A stretch of 64,000 nucleotides of DNA from Dipteronia dyeriana. Its lineage: Eukaryota; Streptophyta; Magnoliopsida; Sapindales; Sapindaceae. The DNA is taken from positions 23,508,501 to 23,572,500 of the forward strand of contig CM065295.1 in the NCBI GenBank assembly GCA_032871835.1, in the 5' to 3' direction. A program made the position numbers and the translations under genes. Positions 1 to 12,511 of the stretch are shown one piece after another. How positions within the stretch are numbered: position 1 is the stretch's first letter; each line of letters opens with the position of its first letter. Below the pieces are notes generated by a model, which did no database searches, had not been told where the DNA came from, and saw only the letters and a list, made by a program, of their open reading frames with translations.

Positions 1-597
1 CAAGCCTTAACCTCAATGAAGAGTCAAACACAACCTAAGTGAATATGATAAAATATTCAAACATGCAAATAATGCTAGGCAACATTAAATGCTTATCTAG
101 GAATTTGAGAATGTCACTAAGTACAATTCCTAGATATCAATGTCTAAATGAATGATCATTAAGACTTAACTATATATAATTATGCAACAATATATCCTAG
201 TTATCAAACAAAGAGCCAATCAACACATGTTGTCGTAAAACATGGCAAGAACTATAACGTAATCACAAAATGCAATCAATGAGTCCTAAACAATATCTAA
301 ATGCAAAGCATAAAGATTTAGCTAGAAGGGAAAAATGGTCACAAACCCTAGCTATCACAAAATATAAATCTCAACCAACAATCAACAACCCAAGCATGTT
401 ATAAATGCAACTAAACTCAATAACATACATTTAATAAACAATAATTGCTAAACCTAGGCGTACATGTCATAAGAATGGAACAAGAAATTCTAAGGCATGT
501 AGAGATTATCTAGTCAATGACAAACAAGATAAACCATGCTTGGAAAGTGCTAGATGCTCATGGATTGAAGATTGGTTGAGTAAAAATGGATTCTTGG

Positions 598-600
<3 letters not shown>

Positions 601-632
<32 letters not shown>
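601..632. repeat. (CT)n microsatellite
   Basis: About 16 uninterrupted CT units inside the family D repeat. The plus-strand partner near 31740 has only a short GAGAGAGAG run, so the expansion is specific to this copy. Confidence 0.95.
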
Positions 633-634
<2 letters not shown>

Positions 635-779
635 AAGTCAAATTCTCTCTCAAGGAAAATCTTGGTGAGTAAAGATGGCTTTTTAGACTCACTAAGCTAA
701 AGAGAAGAGAAGAGAACATATATATAATGTGCCCTACATGAAATAGCATCGTTTTAGACAAGGGGCAACTGATTCCCGT

Positions 780-1060
780 CGTGACCATTGTGCTTTCCGC
801 AGCCTAGGCAAGTGTCCAGACCGCGGTAGAGTGAGCGGTGCATCACCTGTGAATCTCTGCTGTCTGGACCGCGGTACAGGCAATGTCCAGACCGCGGTAT
901 AGCAAGCGGTGCATCACTAGGAAACTCCACTTGGGAGACCGTTGTGCATGCAACGTGCACAGGTCACGGTAGAAGCAGCGTTTAATGCCTGGAGAACACC
1001 GATGTACATACTGCAGCGGAGGCAATGCACATGGAGTGGTCCCGGCCGCGGTCAAGGGGA
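780..1060. repeat. Dispersed CCGCGGT box cluster
   Basis: A GC-rich island in AT-rich DNA. The box 'ccgcggta' with flanking 'gtccagac/gtctgga' occurs near 818, 870 and 890, with degenerate copies near 965 and 1045. Each core is a palindrome (CCGCGG). The inverted partner has the decayed forms 'ccgcgatc', 'tcgcggtc' and 'accgcggtcc' at 31418-31602. No coding function is visible. Confidence 0.7.
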
Positions 1061-1366
1061 AAATCCTCTTCAAAGGTCAAATGAAATGCAACAAACACCC
1101 AAGCAAGATTTACGGTAAAGAGGCACACAACTAAGGCAATTAAGCATTCATGCAAGTTGATCAAAGATATGCATGAGAGTATGTGTGTGCACTAAAAACT
1201 CTTCAGAAAAGGTTAATCAAGTGATTTACCTTTTGAAGCTTGAGTTGGGTCTTGAGCAATGATGACCTAAACTACCCTTACACATTAATCTCCAAATGTG
1301 GTTGTCAACGAAATGAGATAATCAAAAATTGAGGAACTTACAAACTCACCACCCCATATTCCAATT

Positions 1367-2450
1367 TATGAATCACCAACACGTGACCATAAAACATGGT
1401 TTTGCAAAACCCACAAACCCCCAAACCAAAAATTCAAGCACTCAACAAATCAATTGTGTTAACCAAAAAAATTATTGAGGGTAGAATTCCGATCAACATT
1501 CTCAATCTGCAACCTAGGAGATCGCAGTGAGGGTGGTACCTCTAAGTACCAGGGTTTTGTACGAGAAAGAAGTAAGGTGCAAAGGTAGGAGAAAAATCAC
1601 CTCAACCGTTAGAGCTTCGAGGATATGGAGAAGATATGGCGCTTTAGGTTCCCTTGCTAATATGAGGGGCTGGTCTTGGTCCTGGTACCCGGTCCTAGTC
1701 CCGGTACCCGGTCTCTTCTCTAGGTCTCCTCTATAGTTCCCCAACTTAGATAGCAAGCAAGGAGGAGTGCTCCTCTAGCTCTGATGTCAGATCCTCAAGA
1801 AGTTGCTTGCTCCTATTAAGAAGGTACGGCGGAGCTCCCTGTTTCCCTGGTTTTTCGACTCCTTTCTAGCCGATCAAGTTGGTTTTTTTCCCATCTTTAT
1901 ATGTGACTTGGCATGCAGATAGGTGGATACAAAGACTAGGACCAGTGGGGTTGAAATCTAATTCACTCATATGTATAATAAGAAGATAGATAGGAGAATG
2001 ACAATTCTCTGGGTATAAGTGGACCGACCTAGAGGGAAAAAACATCAGGATTATTACCACCCCTGGGCAGTATCCAGATGAAGGAGAGAGACCCTTATTT
2101 ATATATATCACAAAAAGTGCTCCAAGGAACTTACACAAATAGCAAAGTAGTACAACATAGGTGCTCCGAAAAGCTTATAAAAGTAGATGATACTACAATG
2201 ATGGTGTAGAGAGAATTCAGGCAGGGTACCATTGACGTTGCAGACGGTGGGGGAGCTATGCTTCTTGATTAGTAGAACTTTCTCAGTGGGTGACCATGGC
2301 TTTCTTTTCGTTGATCGGTTCAATCAAGGATTGAATCTCTCATTCAAGAGAGAGCTTTGTCATATCTATAGGTCATCATTCTTGTCGCCCACTCCGTAAA
2401 TTTAGTTAATCAATTTGTAATATTAGGAATGTTGATTTGGCAGTGATGGA
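1367..2450. other. Non-coding retroelement-like DNA, no gene seen
   Basis: No ORF here looks like a protein. A short GGTACCCGGTCC-type direct repeat sits at about 1676-1712. The rest is unassigned sequence, probably decayed retroelement untranslated DNA. Confidence 0.5.
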
Positions 2451-2658
2451 GTTGATAATGTTCACCTTTATGGCGTTGTAAATGACCATTATAGAGTTGA
2501 CTGATTTCTCATTAATGACGTTGTGAATGGTCATTAAAGAGTTGGTTGATTTCTCACTAATGGCGTTATGAATGGCCATTAGAGAGTTGACAATCTCTAT
2601 TAATGGCATTTTAAATGACTATTTGAGAGTTTACTATCTCCATTAATGGCGTTTTAAA
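2451..2658. repeat. 45-bp tandem array, five units
   Basis: Units begin at 2451, 2496, 2541, 2586 and 2629, a spacing of 45, 45, 45 and 43 bp. Each has a core of the type 'taatggcgtt' followed by 'gaatggtcatta' and ends in 'gagttg'. Units are clearly diverged from each other. The minus-strand frame across the array stays open only because the period is a multiple of three; it is not a convincing gene. Confidence 0.85.
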
Positions 2659-3225
2659 GGGTTGGGGAGGTAAACTTTATCTTTTGACTTGTTGGAGACG
2701 AATGCTGGCTTAATTCCTACAAATGTGGTATTGTCCTAGGTTTTTGGATGTACCAGTCCACTCTTGCAGATGCAGTCCTCTTCTTAGAGTGATCATACCT
2801 TCTTGGTGTCATTGTTCTTGCTAGGTGGATGGAATACACTCATTAGATTGGTCTTGGGCAGGTGTCGCGGTATCTGGATAGCAGGTAACTAGTACCGCGG
2901 TACTAGTACTCCTCGATACTAGGGAAATGGCAAGATATGGTATCGAGACTCTCTGAATCATGGTATCAGTGTTTCTCGGTACCAAGAAAGTGGGATGGTC
3001 CCGATGGAAAATTCTTCTTTCAACCCCTGTTAAAAAAGCTGTTAACAGAAGTCCCTCATACACTGGTACCTAGTTGGGGTTAGAGTCAGGATCTGTAATG
3101 CTTGAAGAATTTTACTCATTGTTTTTTACTGGTAACCATTACTTGAAAAGAAAACCGTTCCCAGCATATTTGGCTTAGGCGAGTCAGGGTATTAGACATT
3201 CGAGCAGTAGGAGTCCTAGAACATA
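2659..3225. other. Non-coding, no gene seen
   Basis: Nothing recognisable except GGTACC/GTACCGCGGTAC-rich words near 2890-3000, similar in style to those near 1680. No motif-bearing ORF on either strand. Confidence 0.5.
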
Positions 3226-3520
3226 GGTGAAAAGAAATTAGTAGGTAACTAAGGCCAATATCACACCAGATCTTTATACATAAGCGAAACCTAGGTGAAT
3301 TCGAGAACCTGGTATTCCTATTTCAGGAATCCTGATACTTAAGTGAAAAGATCCTGGTAGGCAACAAAGGCCACTTTTACACCAGGTCTTTGTACATAGG
3401 TGAAATATAGGCAAATTCAGGTACCTAGCATTCCTATTTCAGGAATCCTTGTACTTGGGTGAAAAGATCCTGGTAGGCAATTAAGGCCACTTGTGCACCA
3501 GATCTTTCCTTGGAGAGATT
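3226..3520. repeat. 116-bp tandem array, about 2.5 units
   Basis: Units start at 3226, 3342 and 3458 with the block 'gtgaaaagatcctggtaggc', followed by 'aaggccact', 'caccag' and 'atttcaggaatcc'. The third unit is partial. A degenerate echo ('taggcaactacgccatttatgcaccaga') appears near 3632-3662, so the array was once longer. Confidence 0.85.
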
Positions 3521-4120
3521 GGGTACCGTCAAAGGCTTCAAGAGTGTAGTATAGGCTCTCTTGGCCTTGAGGATACAGGGAGCAACTAGAATTCACATCT
3601 TTGGTCTAGTAGACAACCAAGCCATTTACGCAGGTAGGCAACTACGCCATTTATGCACCAGACCCTTCCTAGAGAATGGTGGGTTCTGTCCAAGGCATTG
3701 GGAATGCCATGTGGCTTTCCTGGTCTCAAGGCGATCATAGGCAAACTTACCAGAACACTCATATGCGATCTACCAAGGCCATCATAGTTGAATTACCAAG
3801 GCGATCATACTCTAAGCGGTACCGATCAATGCTCACCCTGCTTTTGGCGGCTTCAAGGGTAAAACCTTTTGTGGTGATCTGTGTTCCATGTATAGGTAAT
3901 ATGGTGATCTTCTGCAAAGAAAATTTTTATTATGGATAGGTCATTGGGAGCAATTTTCTCATGTTGAGGTCACCGCCCCTCTTACAGGAGTACTAGAGAG
4001 AATGGTGAGCTTCTAGTCCCCAAGTGACGTAATAGTCTTAGAAGCCTGCTCAGGGTAGGTAAGATTCTTCAACAATCGTAATGAGGCTCGAGACTCAATT
4101 TGAATGAACTAGGACCTTAG

Positions 4121-4790
4121 TAGCTCATTAGGGCGTTGAATGGCCTGGTACAAGAAGTCAGGAACTAACTGCTAGTCCTTTGATGATGGTACCGGTCCAG
4201 AGGCATGCTTAGGATTCTATAAGTCCTGAGCAACTGAAATGAGGCTCTGGACCCTACTCAATTGAATCAAAATGAAGTGGCTCACTTGGGCGTTAACCGG
4301 CCCAGTATAAGAAGTGAGGAGTCGCTGGCCTTTGTAGAGGTGTTATTGCTCTAAAGGCTTGCTTAGGCATGTATAAGGCATATGCATATATGGAAAGCCT
4401 CTTGGCTCTCCTCGAATTAGATCGGGATTTTGGTGGCTCACTAAGGCATTGAGTGGCCATGTGCATGATACTGGTCCAGAGACATGCTTGAGATCCTAAA
4501 AATCCCTAGCAATAGAAATGAGGCTTTTGACCCTCCTGGAAAGAATCGAAACCATAGTGGCTTACTTAGGCGTTGAATGACTCGGTACAAAAAGTGAGAA
4601 GCCATTGGCCTTGCAGTGGTGTTGCTGCTCTAGAGGCTTGCTTAGGCATACAAGTGGCATCAACCAATATGGGAAGCTTATGGGCTTTCCTCAAAAGGAT
4701 CAGGACTTCGGTTGCTCACTAGGGTGTTGAATGGCCCGATACAAGAAAAGAGGAGCCATTGGGCATGGTGTTGGTCTAGAGGCATAGCTC
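4121..4790. repeat. ~155-bp imperfect tandem array, five units
   Basis: The core 'ggctcacttgggcgttgaat' recurs near 4122, 4279, 4435, 4559 and 4713, a spacing of 157, 156, 124 and 154 bp. It is followed by 'cccggtacaagaagtgagga' and later by 'gaggcttgcttaggc'. The array lies just upstream of the G2 gag remnant. Arrays like this are common in the untranslated parts of large gypsy elements, so it may belong to that element or to an older neighbour. Confidence 0.8.
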
Positions 4791-4849
4791 CCCCAAAAGC
4801 TGGTATATCTCCCCAGAAAGATCAGGTAGATATAGCTCCCCCAAAAGTT

Positions 4850-6128
4850 TAAGATGTCTACTAACAAGTATTCCAGAACAGAGGACTCTCTGAGCAACCT
4901 TGAGAACTTCGTGCAGCAGATGGAGGTCTAAAATGCTACTCGGGTTGCCATGTGTAGAATTTTCCATACCATGCTAATTGACTGCGTCAAGACATGGTTA
5001 TGGAAATTGCAAGCAGGTAGTGTTGATTACTTTACAAGTTATCTAGTGATTTCTATGCTCAATTCTCAAGAATCAAGCCACGTCCCATGGATCCCATCCA
5101 CCTGCAATACGTGATCCAGGATCAGAGTGAGTCTCTTAGATCTTACGTAGAGATATTCCATAAAGAAGTGATCTAGATGGGGGTATTTGCTGAGAATGAG
5201 ACCTTGTCCAACTTTAAAAGAAACCTATTGGCCAGTAGGTTGTTCCGGTCATTCACCAAGTGCCCCCTAAAAATGTACCAAGAGGCCAATGACCGAGATC
5301 TAGAATAAGTATAGATAGATGGGCAGTTTCGGGTTAAGATTGAGCACGTTAACCTGAGGACTACCAAGCACTAAAAGAAGGAATCACCCAAGCATGCACC
5401 AGCCTAAAAGGCTCGGAATAAACCTCTCAACTGGTCCACGTACCGCCCAATCTTTCCAACCTAACCGGGAGCTGTACCTAGCAAAAAGAACCCCACCTTG
5501 AGCTTCACCTCCTCCTAGAGAAGTAGCAGGGATAGTCCAGAAATAGAAGGGATACAACCACTACACCCCACTCAATACATCTCGCGAGAGGATCTACCTC
5601 GTCATCCGTGACAAGGGGCTACTTAGAAAGCCTAGTCCCATGAAAGCATCTGTTGATACATGGAATTGTTAAAACTATTGCTACTTCAATGAGGATATGG
5701 GACATAACACCTCTGAATGTTACAACCTGTGAAACAGATTGAGGCTCCGATAAGAAGCGGTTGCCTGGCAGAATTCCTATGGCTGGTGCGGGATAGCATC
5801 CATATGGGGAAAGAGGTACATGCCAAAATCAAGGAAGATGCAGAAAGAAGGAAGAGGAAAGGTAAGGATCTAATGCAGCAGATCTAGGTCATCCATACCA
5901 TCAGTGAAAGACCTACCTTGGTAGGAAATTCCAACAACTCTAGGAAGAATCACGCCAGGATAGTACCTCGGATCGAGAGAGGACATGACATTCTCAAAGT
6001 GGTTCGAAGATTAGCAGGATCCCGATTAGCTCAGATAATCTTCATTGAGGAAAACATGTACAACATAGTGAAACACCATGATGATCCCATGGTTGTCAAT
6101 GTGCAAATTGTAAATTGCCTAGTGATCG
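4850..6128 (+). pseudogene. Decayed Ty3/gypsy gag and start of protease (family G2)
   Basis: Gag is the structural protein of the retroelement particle. In several frames, and with many stops, 4900-5370 reads as a plant gypsy Gag, for example 'DCVKTWLWKLQAGSVDYFTS', then 'QDQSESLRSYVEIFHKE' and 'SFTKCPLKMYQEANDRDLE'. A zinc-knuckle remnant (NYCYFNEDMGHNTSECYNL, with C-H-C spacing) is at about 5671-5728. 5900-6128 is the lead-in to the aspartic protease. The minus-strand copy at 21694-22436 matches it closely (shared 'NNSRKNHA' and 'AQIIF'), which confirms the family. The fragment stops just before the catalytic aspartate motif, where TGTTAAGG begins. Confidence 0.8.
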
Positions 6129-7444
6129 TGTTAAGGCTTATGTCCTAAAGATGTAATTTGTAAATGGATTTGTGAAATAAATAAAAGAAAAGTTCAATTC
6201 ATTATTGTAGTGTTGTTTATTTTATAACGTGTACATATTATCTTCCTAGATTACCGAATGTAATCTCGAACTGTGTATATGAGTGTCATACACAGATGGA
6301 TACAGTAAGAGAAGTGCAATCTAAAGAGTCCATAGATAGCAAATAAAGCCTACGGTCCATTCCATAATGTACGGTGATTCTATCTTGAATCATTCATATG
6401 AGATATGGTAATGGAGACACCTTGTATGGTGTGATCATATAGGATTGGGCCATGATCTATATGAATCTATCACCAAGATCCGTTTACCGATGAGATTCAT
6501 ATATTTCAACTAATGATGGCTATATATGGGTGATCTTAATCCTGAGTGTCTTATTGACTCCTTCAAGCTAGATTGTGGTCTTTGATATATCATGGGTTAG
6601 GTCGGATGCAGTTTCTGATCAATATACTCTGTATGTTGGGATTACGGTTTGGCTTGTGACTGGGAAGGTTTGTACACAATAGTGGAATCCACTACTTCTT
6701 GTGAGAAGTGGACGGTAATTCTCTTAAGGGTTGATTTGGGGCTTGGACAATATGAGCACTCTCCTAATACCGTATGGAAATAGGATTTATTGTTCATTAT
6801 AGAATCAACGGTACTTAAAGGATATATGTAATTAGAGGGGTATAACGGACATTATGAACCAACTCTAATTATGAACTACTGTGGAGGATCACACCATGTG
6901 TAATAGCTATATCGATGGACACCGAGTTGTATCGGTCTGTGTAAAAGTGTCTGCAGTTGAGAGAGTACAGCTTCGGGTTTTAGTGGAATGACAATAAAGT
7001 TAATAATCAAAGAATATTAATTAAAGAGTTTAATTAATGATTCCAACGATTATTAGAGCTCAAAATATTGTGGGTTCATTAGGTCCCCTTGCTAACCCGA
7101 TTGATTTAGGTAACAAGGGTCATGATTAATTAATTGGATTATATAATTAATTGTGTTACAAAAGTGACACGTATTTATTCAGAAATTGATTGAATAATGA
7201 GATTATTTAATTAATTAATGTTAATGATTATGTTACTAAATAATTAGATTATTTAATTGTGTGATTAATCATTAGTTGGGGTGTTGATTGATATGTAATT
7301 TTTAAAGATAAGATAATTTGATTATTTTATTTTTATTAAATTAGATATTTGATTTTGAATTTAAAGAGTTTGAATTCATAACAAATTGGTTAATATCTTT
7401 AAGGATATAAGATATCTTAAAAGATTTAAATTGATTAGTTTTAT

Positions 7445-7503
<59 letters not shown>

Positions 7504-7700
7504 ATACATGTTTTAAATATTTCAAAAAAGATAAAACCAATGCACACATAGATTTGTTTGTAGAAGATGCAAACACCGATGGTGCGTGAATCAATAAAAG
7601 AGGTTGGATTTTCTACCCAATCAAGGCTCTAGGAGATTGGATTTCAAGGGAAGGGGAATCGTCAAGTCGTTTACTCTCTCTCTTCTCCTATGTATCTGCT
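6129..7700 (+). repeat. LTR-like non-coding sequence
   Basis: It begins with TGTTAAGG directly after the broken G2 protease, as an inserted LTR would. It contains no real ORF and is rich in blocks such as 'ttaattaatta', as copia LTRs often are. No second copy is in the window and I could not fix the 3' end or a target duplication, so the limits and orientation are tentative. Confidence 0.4.
7446..7500. repeat. (AT)n microsatellite
   Basis: About 55 bp of uninterrupted AT. Predicted Ile-Tyr repeat peptides on the minus strand here are artefacts of this tract. Confidence 0.95.
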
Positions 7701-7949
7701 TTCATTTAGCATGAGTAGCTAATCCCATTGTGGGAATTGATGTAATTGAATCATGAATTGTGGGATTTCTATTTTTTTTTTGTTTAATCAGTATAGTTCC
7801 ATTCATTATTTTTAATTGTGTTTAATTGTCTCTTGAATTAAGTAGGCACTCCAACTATTGATTCTAGATTGATTGATCAAACTTATTTGAGTAATTATGC
7901 TTTAATTGTGATCTAAGTAAAGTGGGAGAAATTGCACAGACAAAGTTAA

Positions 7950-10649
7950 ATTGTCTTAGGCTAACCTAAATGAGGAGGGGATGGTGAATAGGTGTTATTA
8001 CACCTTTTTCAATCCCTTGAAACAAATTTATGTTTGTCCTCTAGTTAGCTTGAATAACAATACTAAAGATAATAAAACATACATAAATGAGCAATATGTA
8101 TTATCAAATCAAGTATTGTAAAATAAGTTTACAAGTTGCAAGTGAGAGATTAACAAATGGAACTAACAAAGATAGAATACGTGTATTCTCATTAATATTC
8201 ATTATGTACAAGCATTCTTCCGAAAGCTATTATACACAAATATGTTTAATATACAAGTATAAAAACATTTACAATTTTGATCATTTGAAATCCTTGTGAA
8301 TCACATATTACAAACATCTTGTCTTTTAAAATATCTAATTATAAAACTTGTACAACAAGATACAACCTTACACATACAAATATATGAGAGTGATAGAAAG
8401 AATTGACACATCACTTTTTTACATGGTAAAACCTCCGTAGATGAAATATCCTTGGGTTGAATACAACTATTGAGTAATTTTGTTGGAAAGTATGCAAGAA
8501 CTTCCTCAAAAGTGACCAACACATGACACAATTTCTATTGGACTCTAAATCTACCCAATATGTATTGGTAGATTGGAAATTCCTCAAAAGTGATCAACTA
8601 ATGATTCACTATCTCTTACGTCACTCTAACCAACACCGTTAAGAAGTTCGAAATTCCACTAGAATGATCAACAAAAGACACACCCTATCATGGACTCCAT
8701 CGCATCTCAACATTCCGGGTTTACCAATAAAAGTCTACTTTCTATCTAAGGAAGCAATGCCTCTAGAAAGTCTCCCATGCTTGATTATCCAGGCTACATG
8801 TCGTAATCAAGACTCCTTGCTTGCTTATGCGGACCACTTGTACTAACCAAGACTTCATGCTTTTTACAAGGATTTCCAATGTGATCAATGGATGCATAAA
8901 TGCAAACAAGCACTTAACATAGAATATGATGATCAAACATATCCTATGGAAACTAGACATATACATGAAAGTTCATAAACAAATGCAGTATAGTTACTAA
9001 ACATGAATTATTATTCTAGAACATGTGAAAAACACTAAAAACACATTTAATCTCTAGAATCATTCATGAAACTAAAACTTGAATTAAATCATGAACACTT
9101 AGCACATATTCAAGGTTTTAGTCACACATACAAAAAATATGCTAGAATCATATGAAAAAGTCAATTAAGTTTTCTAGCAAAAACCTAGAGCATATTTCAT
9201 TCAGTATATTCAATTAAAACCAAAATAGCACTAAGACATCAATCAAATGTGTTATTCTAGGATATATTCAATTAAATGAACCTAACACATGTGGAAACTA
9301 TTTTATGATAAAATCAATCAATCAAAGTTCGCAAAATAGTCCTAGATAGAAGCTAGCACACTACACTCCTAAATATGTGAAAACATAAGTAAAATAAAAA
9401 ACCTAACTCAACATGTGAGATTTCAATTGATTCTCTCTTAGCTTCAATAGAGTCTAAAATTCTAATTAAACTATGTACAAAACACATACATATATGGAAG
9501 AAGAAAGCCCAAGGTAATTGAACACATTAAAGAGCAAAAACTAAAGAAGACATTCAATATCTTAAGTGATAAAGTGCAGTCTCGTTTATGTGTGTAAAGC
9601 CACCAAAAACGACACGCAAAACTCCTTAAACCTTCTTGAAATAGATGAAGAATTGAAAGATGAACACTTTCTGATTCGAATCACTCAAACAAAAAAGATA
9701 TAGTGTTTGGAAGATTAGAAAAATTGAGAGAAATTTTATGCACACTGACTTCTGCACTTCTTCAAATGAAAATATAAGATGGAAGATGTATTTAAATGAA
9801 AGGGAAATAAAGAGCAAAAAGACCAAAATTCCCACCATGCCCTTTGCCCTCCCGAGATGGCGCATGGCCATCTTAGGGCCAACAAGGTATTCTTCCAGAG
9901 ATGGCCACACGCCATCTCGGGAGGAATAACATGGTGGTCATTTTGATCACTTGTCTCCTCCTTCGTGCACCTCCACGTTCTTTGACCATTCTCCGGTCTC
10001 CGAACTCTGAATTCGAATCATTTTTTGGAATAGGAACCAAGACTCTCTCATGCACATGGACATCTATGAAACTTTGATCAAAAAATTTGAATTCGATTCG
10101 ATATATGAAGACGAAGACATTTGCATGTAACACATCCAGAAAGTTTCGTAACTCTTGACTCGAAACTCGAAATCAAATGTATGAGTAATCGAAATGACCG
10201 GAACTTAATAAGGAACAATATAATATCAAATTCAAGTCCAAATTCCATGTTATACAAACATATAAATATGCAAATACATATCATAGAGGAATGCTTATTT
10301 CATAGACATAGTCTAAATACATGCATTTTCCACAACTAGACAATTTAGCACCAATGCATGAGCATTCTAAATCAAGTGTGTGAAAGTGTTATACAATATG
10401 AGCACAATGATGCAGAGACACAGATTAATGCAATGTGTGTGTGTGTGTGCCTAAACCTTGTAAGAGAAATGAGGTTTTGATATACCTTTGTAAAGCAATA
10501 AAGCATATTTCCCTTTGAAGACTTTAACTTGCTTGATAGGTTGCCATATCTTCTTTGAAGCTTGAATCATCATCAATCTAAGATAACTAATCAATACATG
10601 TGAAACATTGTTTTGATATGGAACTAATGCCAACACAAACCAAAAACCT
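7950..10649 (-). mobile_element. Copia-B 3' LTR, minus orientation
   Basis: The LTR starts on the minus strand with TGTTAGG at 10649, next to a purine-rich tract. It matches, in inverted order, the plus-strand LTR at 42680-45120: the shared 'TGTTGGCATTA' block, the 'CTTACAAGG' block near 10460, a GAGATGG-rich segment near 9850 and 43470, and a degenerate GGATATTTC/GGTTTTACCATG hairpin near 8440. The left end is placed where 'CCTATTCACC' appears near 7990. Divergence is substantial, so this is an old copy. No protein-coding ORF is credible. Confidence 0.65.
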
Positions 10650-11285
10650 AACAATCTCCCCTTTGGTAAATTCCATGTCGAAACCCCTATACAAATATAC
10701 TAAAACAATAAAAACAATTACAAAAAATATTGGTCACTTTGAGTTACAATGATTTACAATGACTCATACACTCCTAGACTAATCTTCAACAAGTCAACAA
10801 GTCTTAAACTTCTTCTCGATCTTCATTTGTAGCCACATAAAATAAACTTGAAGCACAATGTATATTCAAGAGAAAATACACATGACAACCTATATTTTGG
10901 CAAGAATTCATCATTTAAGTACCAATGAAATCATGTATCCCCCCCTTAATACATGCCACCTCAAAATATTCTAACCAAATTCAAATACATGCCATAAAAG
11001 TTCAAGTTCCCAAATATACTAAAATGAAACAAATAAATCTCCAAATACACATAAAAGAAACTAATAAAACTAGCATATCTAATTTCTCCATAGCACACTA
11101 ATTTGTCATCCTTTTTGGCATGAAACTAAGCTAAAAGGATAAGGGATGAAATGTACCTCATCATACCACTAGCCACTTGTTTCATCAAAGAACTTTTAGC
11201 AGTTGGTAGATCTTACATAATGCTTAAGAGATGGTCTTTCCTTGTAGAAATAGTGTCCTCCATAGGTAGGTTTCATCTTTTGACA
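10650..11285 (-). other. Copia-B 3' untranslated region with polypurine tract
   Basis: The minus strand carries CCAAAGGGGAGAT just upstream of the LTR start (10650-10664), a typical polypurine tract for plus-strand DNA priming. The rest resembles the region downstream of the env-like ORF at 42230-42670, including a 'CATGCCAAAAAGGATGA' block near 11100-11130. No ORF is credible. Confidence 0.6.
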
Positions 11286-11373
11286 ATTTTACTATGACCT
11301 AAGTGCAAATGCCATAGGTAGGTTAATATGACCTAAGCACAAATGCCATAGGTAGGTTTCATCTTTTGATAAT
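11262..11373. repeat. Local direct duplication within copia remnant
   Basis: The block 'cataggtaggtttcatcttttga' is at 11262 and 11348, and 'caaatgccataggtaggtt' occurs at about 11306 and 11340. It lies at the junction between the copia-A coding remnant and copia-B 3' DNA, so it may record the rearrangement that joined them. Confidence 0.7.
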
Positions 11374-11773
11374 TTTACTTTTTTATGGTTAGGTTTTGTT
11401 GATTCCGTGTCTAACAAGTGAGAGATATTTCCATGCAAATAGAATAAACCGTTTTCCAATGTACATTTACAAACAAATTCGTTATTCTTATTAATAATAA
11501 AACGTTTATTAAAAGTAACCGAATATCCAATTTTACTTGGACAAGAGACCGAAATTAAATTCCTCTTGAATTGTGGTACATAATAAACGTTTATTAAAAC
11601 TAAATGCCTAAAAGAATCTAAATTGATTCTAATATCTCTCACTACACTAGTATACACTAACGCTCCATTGCCTAAATGCAAGTTGAATTCATTCTTATTC
11701 AGTCTATTCCTTTGACCCTTTCACCACAAAAAAAACACTTCCCTTTGATCTTGGTTACTATCTTGGTCTCCTT
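11292..11773 (-). pseudogene. Copia-A GAG-pre-integrase remnant
   Basis: In copia Pol this domain links protease to integrase. The 129-residue frame at 11292-11681 has the typical block order: 'LINVYYVPQFKRNLISVS', then 'CTLENGLFYLHG', then 'LWHLCLGHINL' (the conserved WH-R-LGH motif). Just upstream at about 11720-11740 the minus strand encodes 'KGKCFFCGE', the first half of a CCHC knuckle. The second half and the protease catalytic site are missing, so an internal deletion joins them. Integrase core, RT and RNase H are absent, and copia-B 3' sequence follows. Confidence 0.8.
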
Positions 11774-12511
11774 CTAAGAAGGCTCAAGTTGCTTTTTCTT
11801 TTGTTGTCTCTTGACTTTTTTACGGGTCTTTAACAGTAGCAACTTACCAAGCATATGAATCTTTTGACCCTTTCCTTTCATAAGGATTTTTTCCACGCTT
11901 TGAACATCTTGTATCAGGCCTTGCAAGGTGTATTCCTTATTATTCAAGGTGTAGTCCAACTTGAGTTGATCAAAGAAATCTGATAGTGAGTTGACAATCA
12001 TGTCAATTTTGGTCTCACCATCTATCTCAACACCATTCAGTTTAGCAATGTTGAGATGTGCTATGACTTTCATCATGTAATCTTTCACAGCCTGTCCAGG
12101 TTTCATCCTAAGATTCGTAAAAGTAGTCATTGCCTCTCTCTTAGTCATCCTAGACCTCATAGCCAACATCTTCTCTAGAGACATCATTATATCGGCAGCA
12201 GTCTCCATTCCTTCATGTTGTTGTTGTAACACGTCGAAGATGGTGGCCATAATGTAACATTTAGCCATCTCATCAGAAGACTCCCACTGCTGATGCTCAT
12301 ATCTTTGCTCATGAGTAGATTCATTAGTAGGAGTGGGTGGTTTAGAAGTGCACAGGACAAACTTATGCTTTTCAGATTGCAATAAAAGCCCAATTTTCAT
12401 TTTCCATGTGACATAATTATCACCGGTTAATGTATTGTCTTTAAGGATGTTGATTAGGGATGGGATCATGATTTCTGAACAATAACAAAAATTATATAAG
12501 TAAATAATCAT
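11774..12511 (-). CDS. Copia-A Gag (UBN2/Retrotran_gag_2-like)
   Basis: Gag forms the cytoplasmic virus-like particle of the retrotransposon. The 245-residue frame starts its conserved part with 'ILKDNTLTGDNYVTWKMKI', typical of copia Gag, then 'CYIMATIFDVLQQQHE', 'TNLRMKPGQAVKDYMMKVI' and 'EIDGETKIDMIVNSLSDFF', and ends in a basic lysine-rich stretch. Met15 (codon at 12467-12469) is at least as likely a start as the first Met. The zinc knuckle that should follow is out of frame or deleted downstream. The frame is open, but the element has lost most of pol, so this is probably a relic ORF. Confidence 0.8.
   Translation of the reverse strand: MIIYLYNFCYCSEIMIPSLINILKDNTLTGDNYVTWKMKIGLLLQSEKHKFVLCTSKPPTPTNESTHEQRYEHQQWESSDEMAKCYIMATIFDVLQQQHEGMETAADIMMSLEKMLAMRSRMTKREAMTTFTNLRMKPGQAVKDYMMKVIAHLNIAKLNGVEIDGETKIDMIVNSLSDFFDQLKLDYTLNNKEYTLQGLIQDVQSVEKILMKGKGQKIHMLGKLLLLKTRKKVKRQQKKKQLEPS

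Larger units (their letters stand above)
1..1366 (-). repeat. Family D repeat, left copy (inverted partner at 31134-32370)
   Basis: Read on the minus strand, this stretch matches 31134-32370 over almost its full length, for example the GTTTTGACTCTTCATTGAGG block at the window start and the AAGTTCCTC block near 1362. The window edge cuts it off. It has no credible ORF. A CT microsatellite and a set of CCGCGGT boxes lie inside it. A non-coding LTR or the untranslated part of a retroelement is the likeliest identity, but no terminal TG/CA pair or target duplication could be assigned. Confidence 0.7.

Noticed and set aside
558..788. Minus-strand ORF with Arg-Glu repeats
   Set aside because: Produced by the CT microsatellite at 601-632; no conserved feature outside it.
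7341..7594. Ile-Tyr-rich ORFs on the minus strand
   Set aside because: Artefact of the AT microsatellite.
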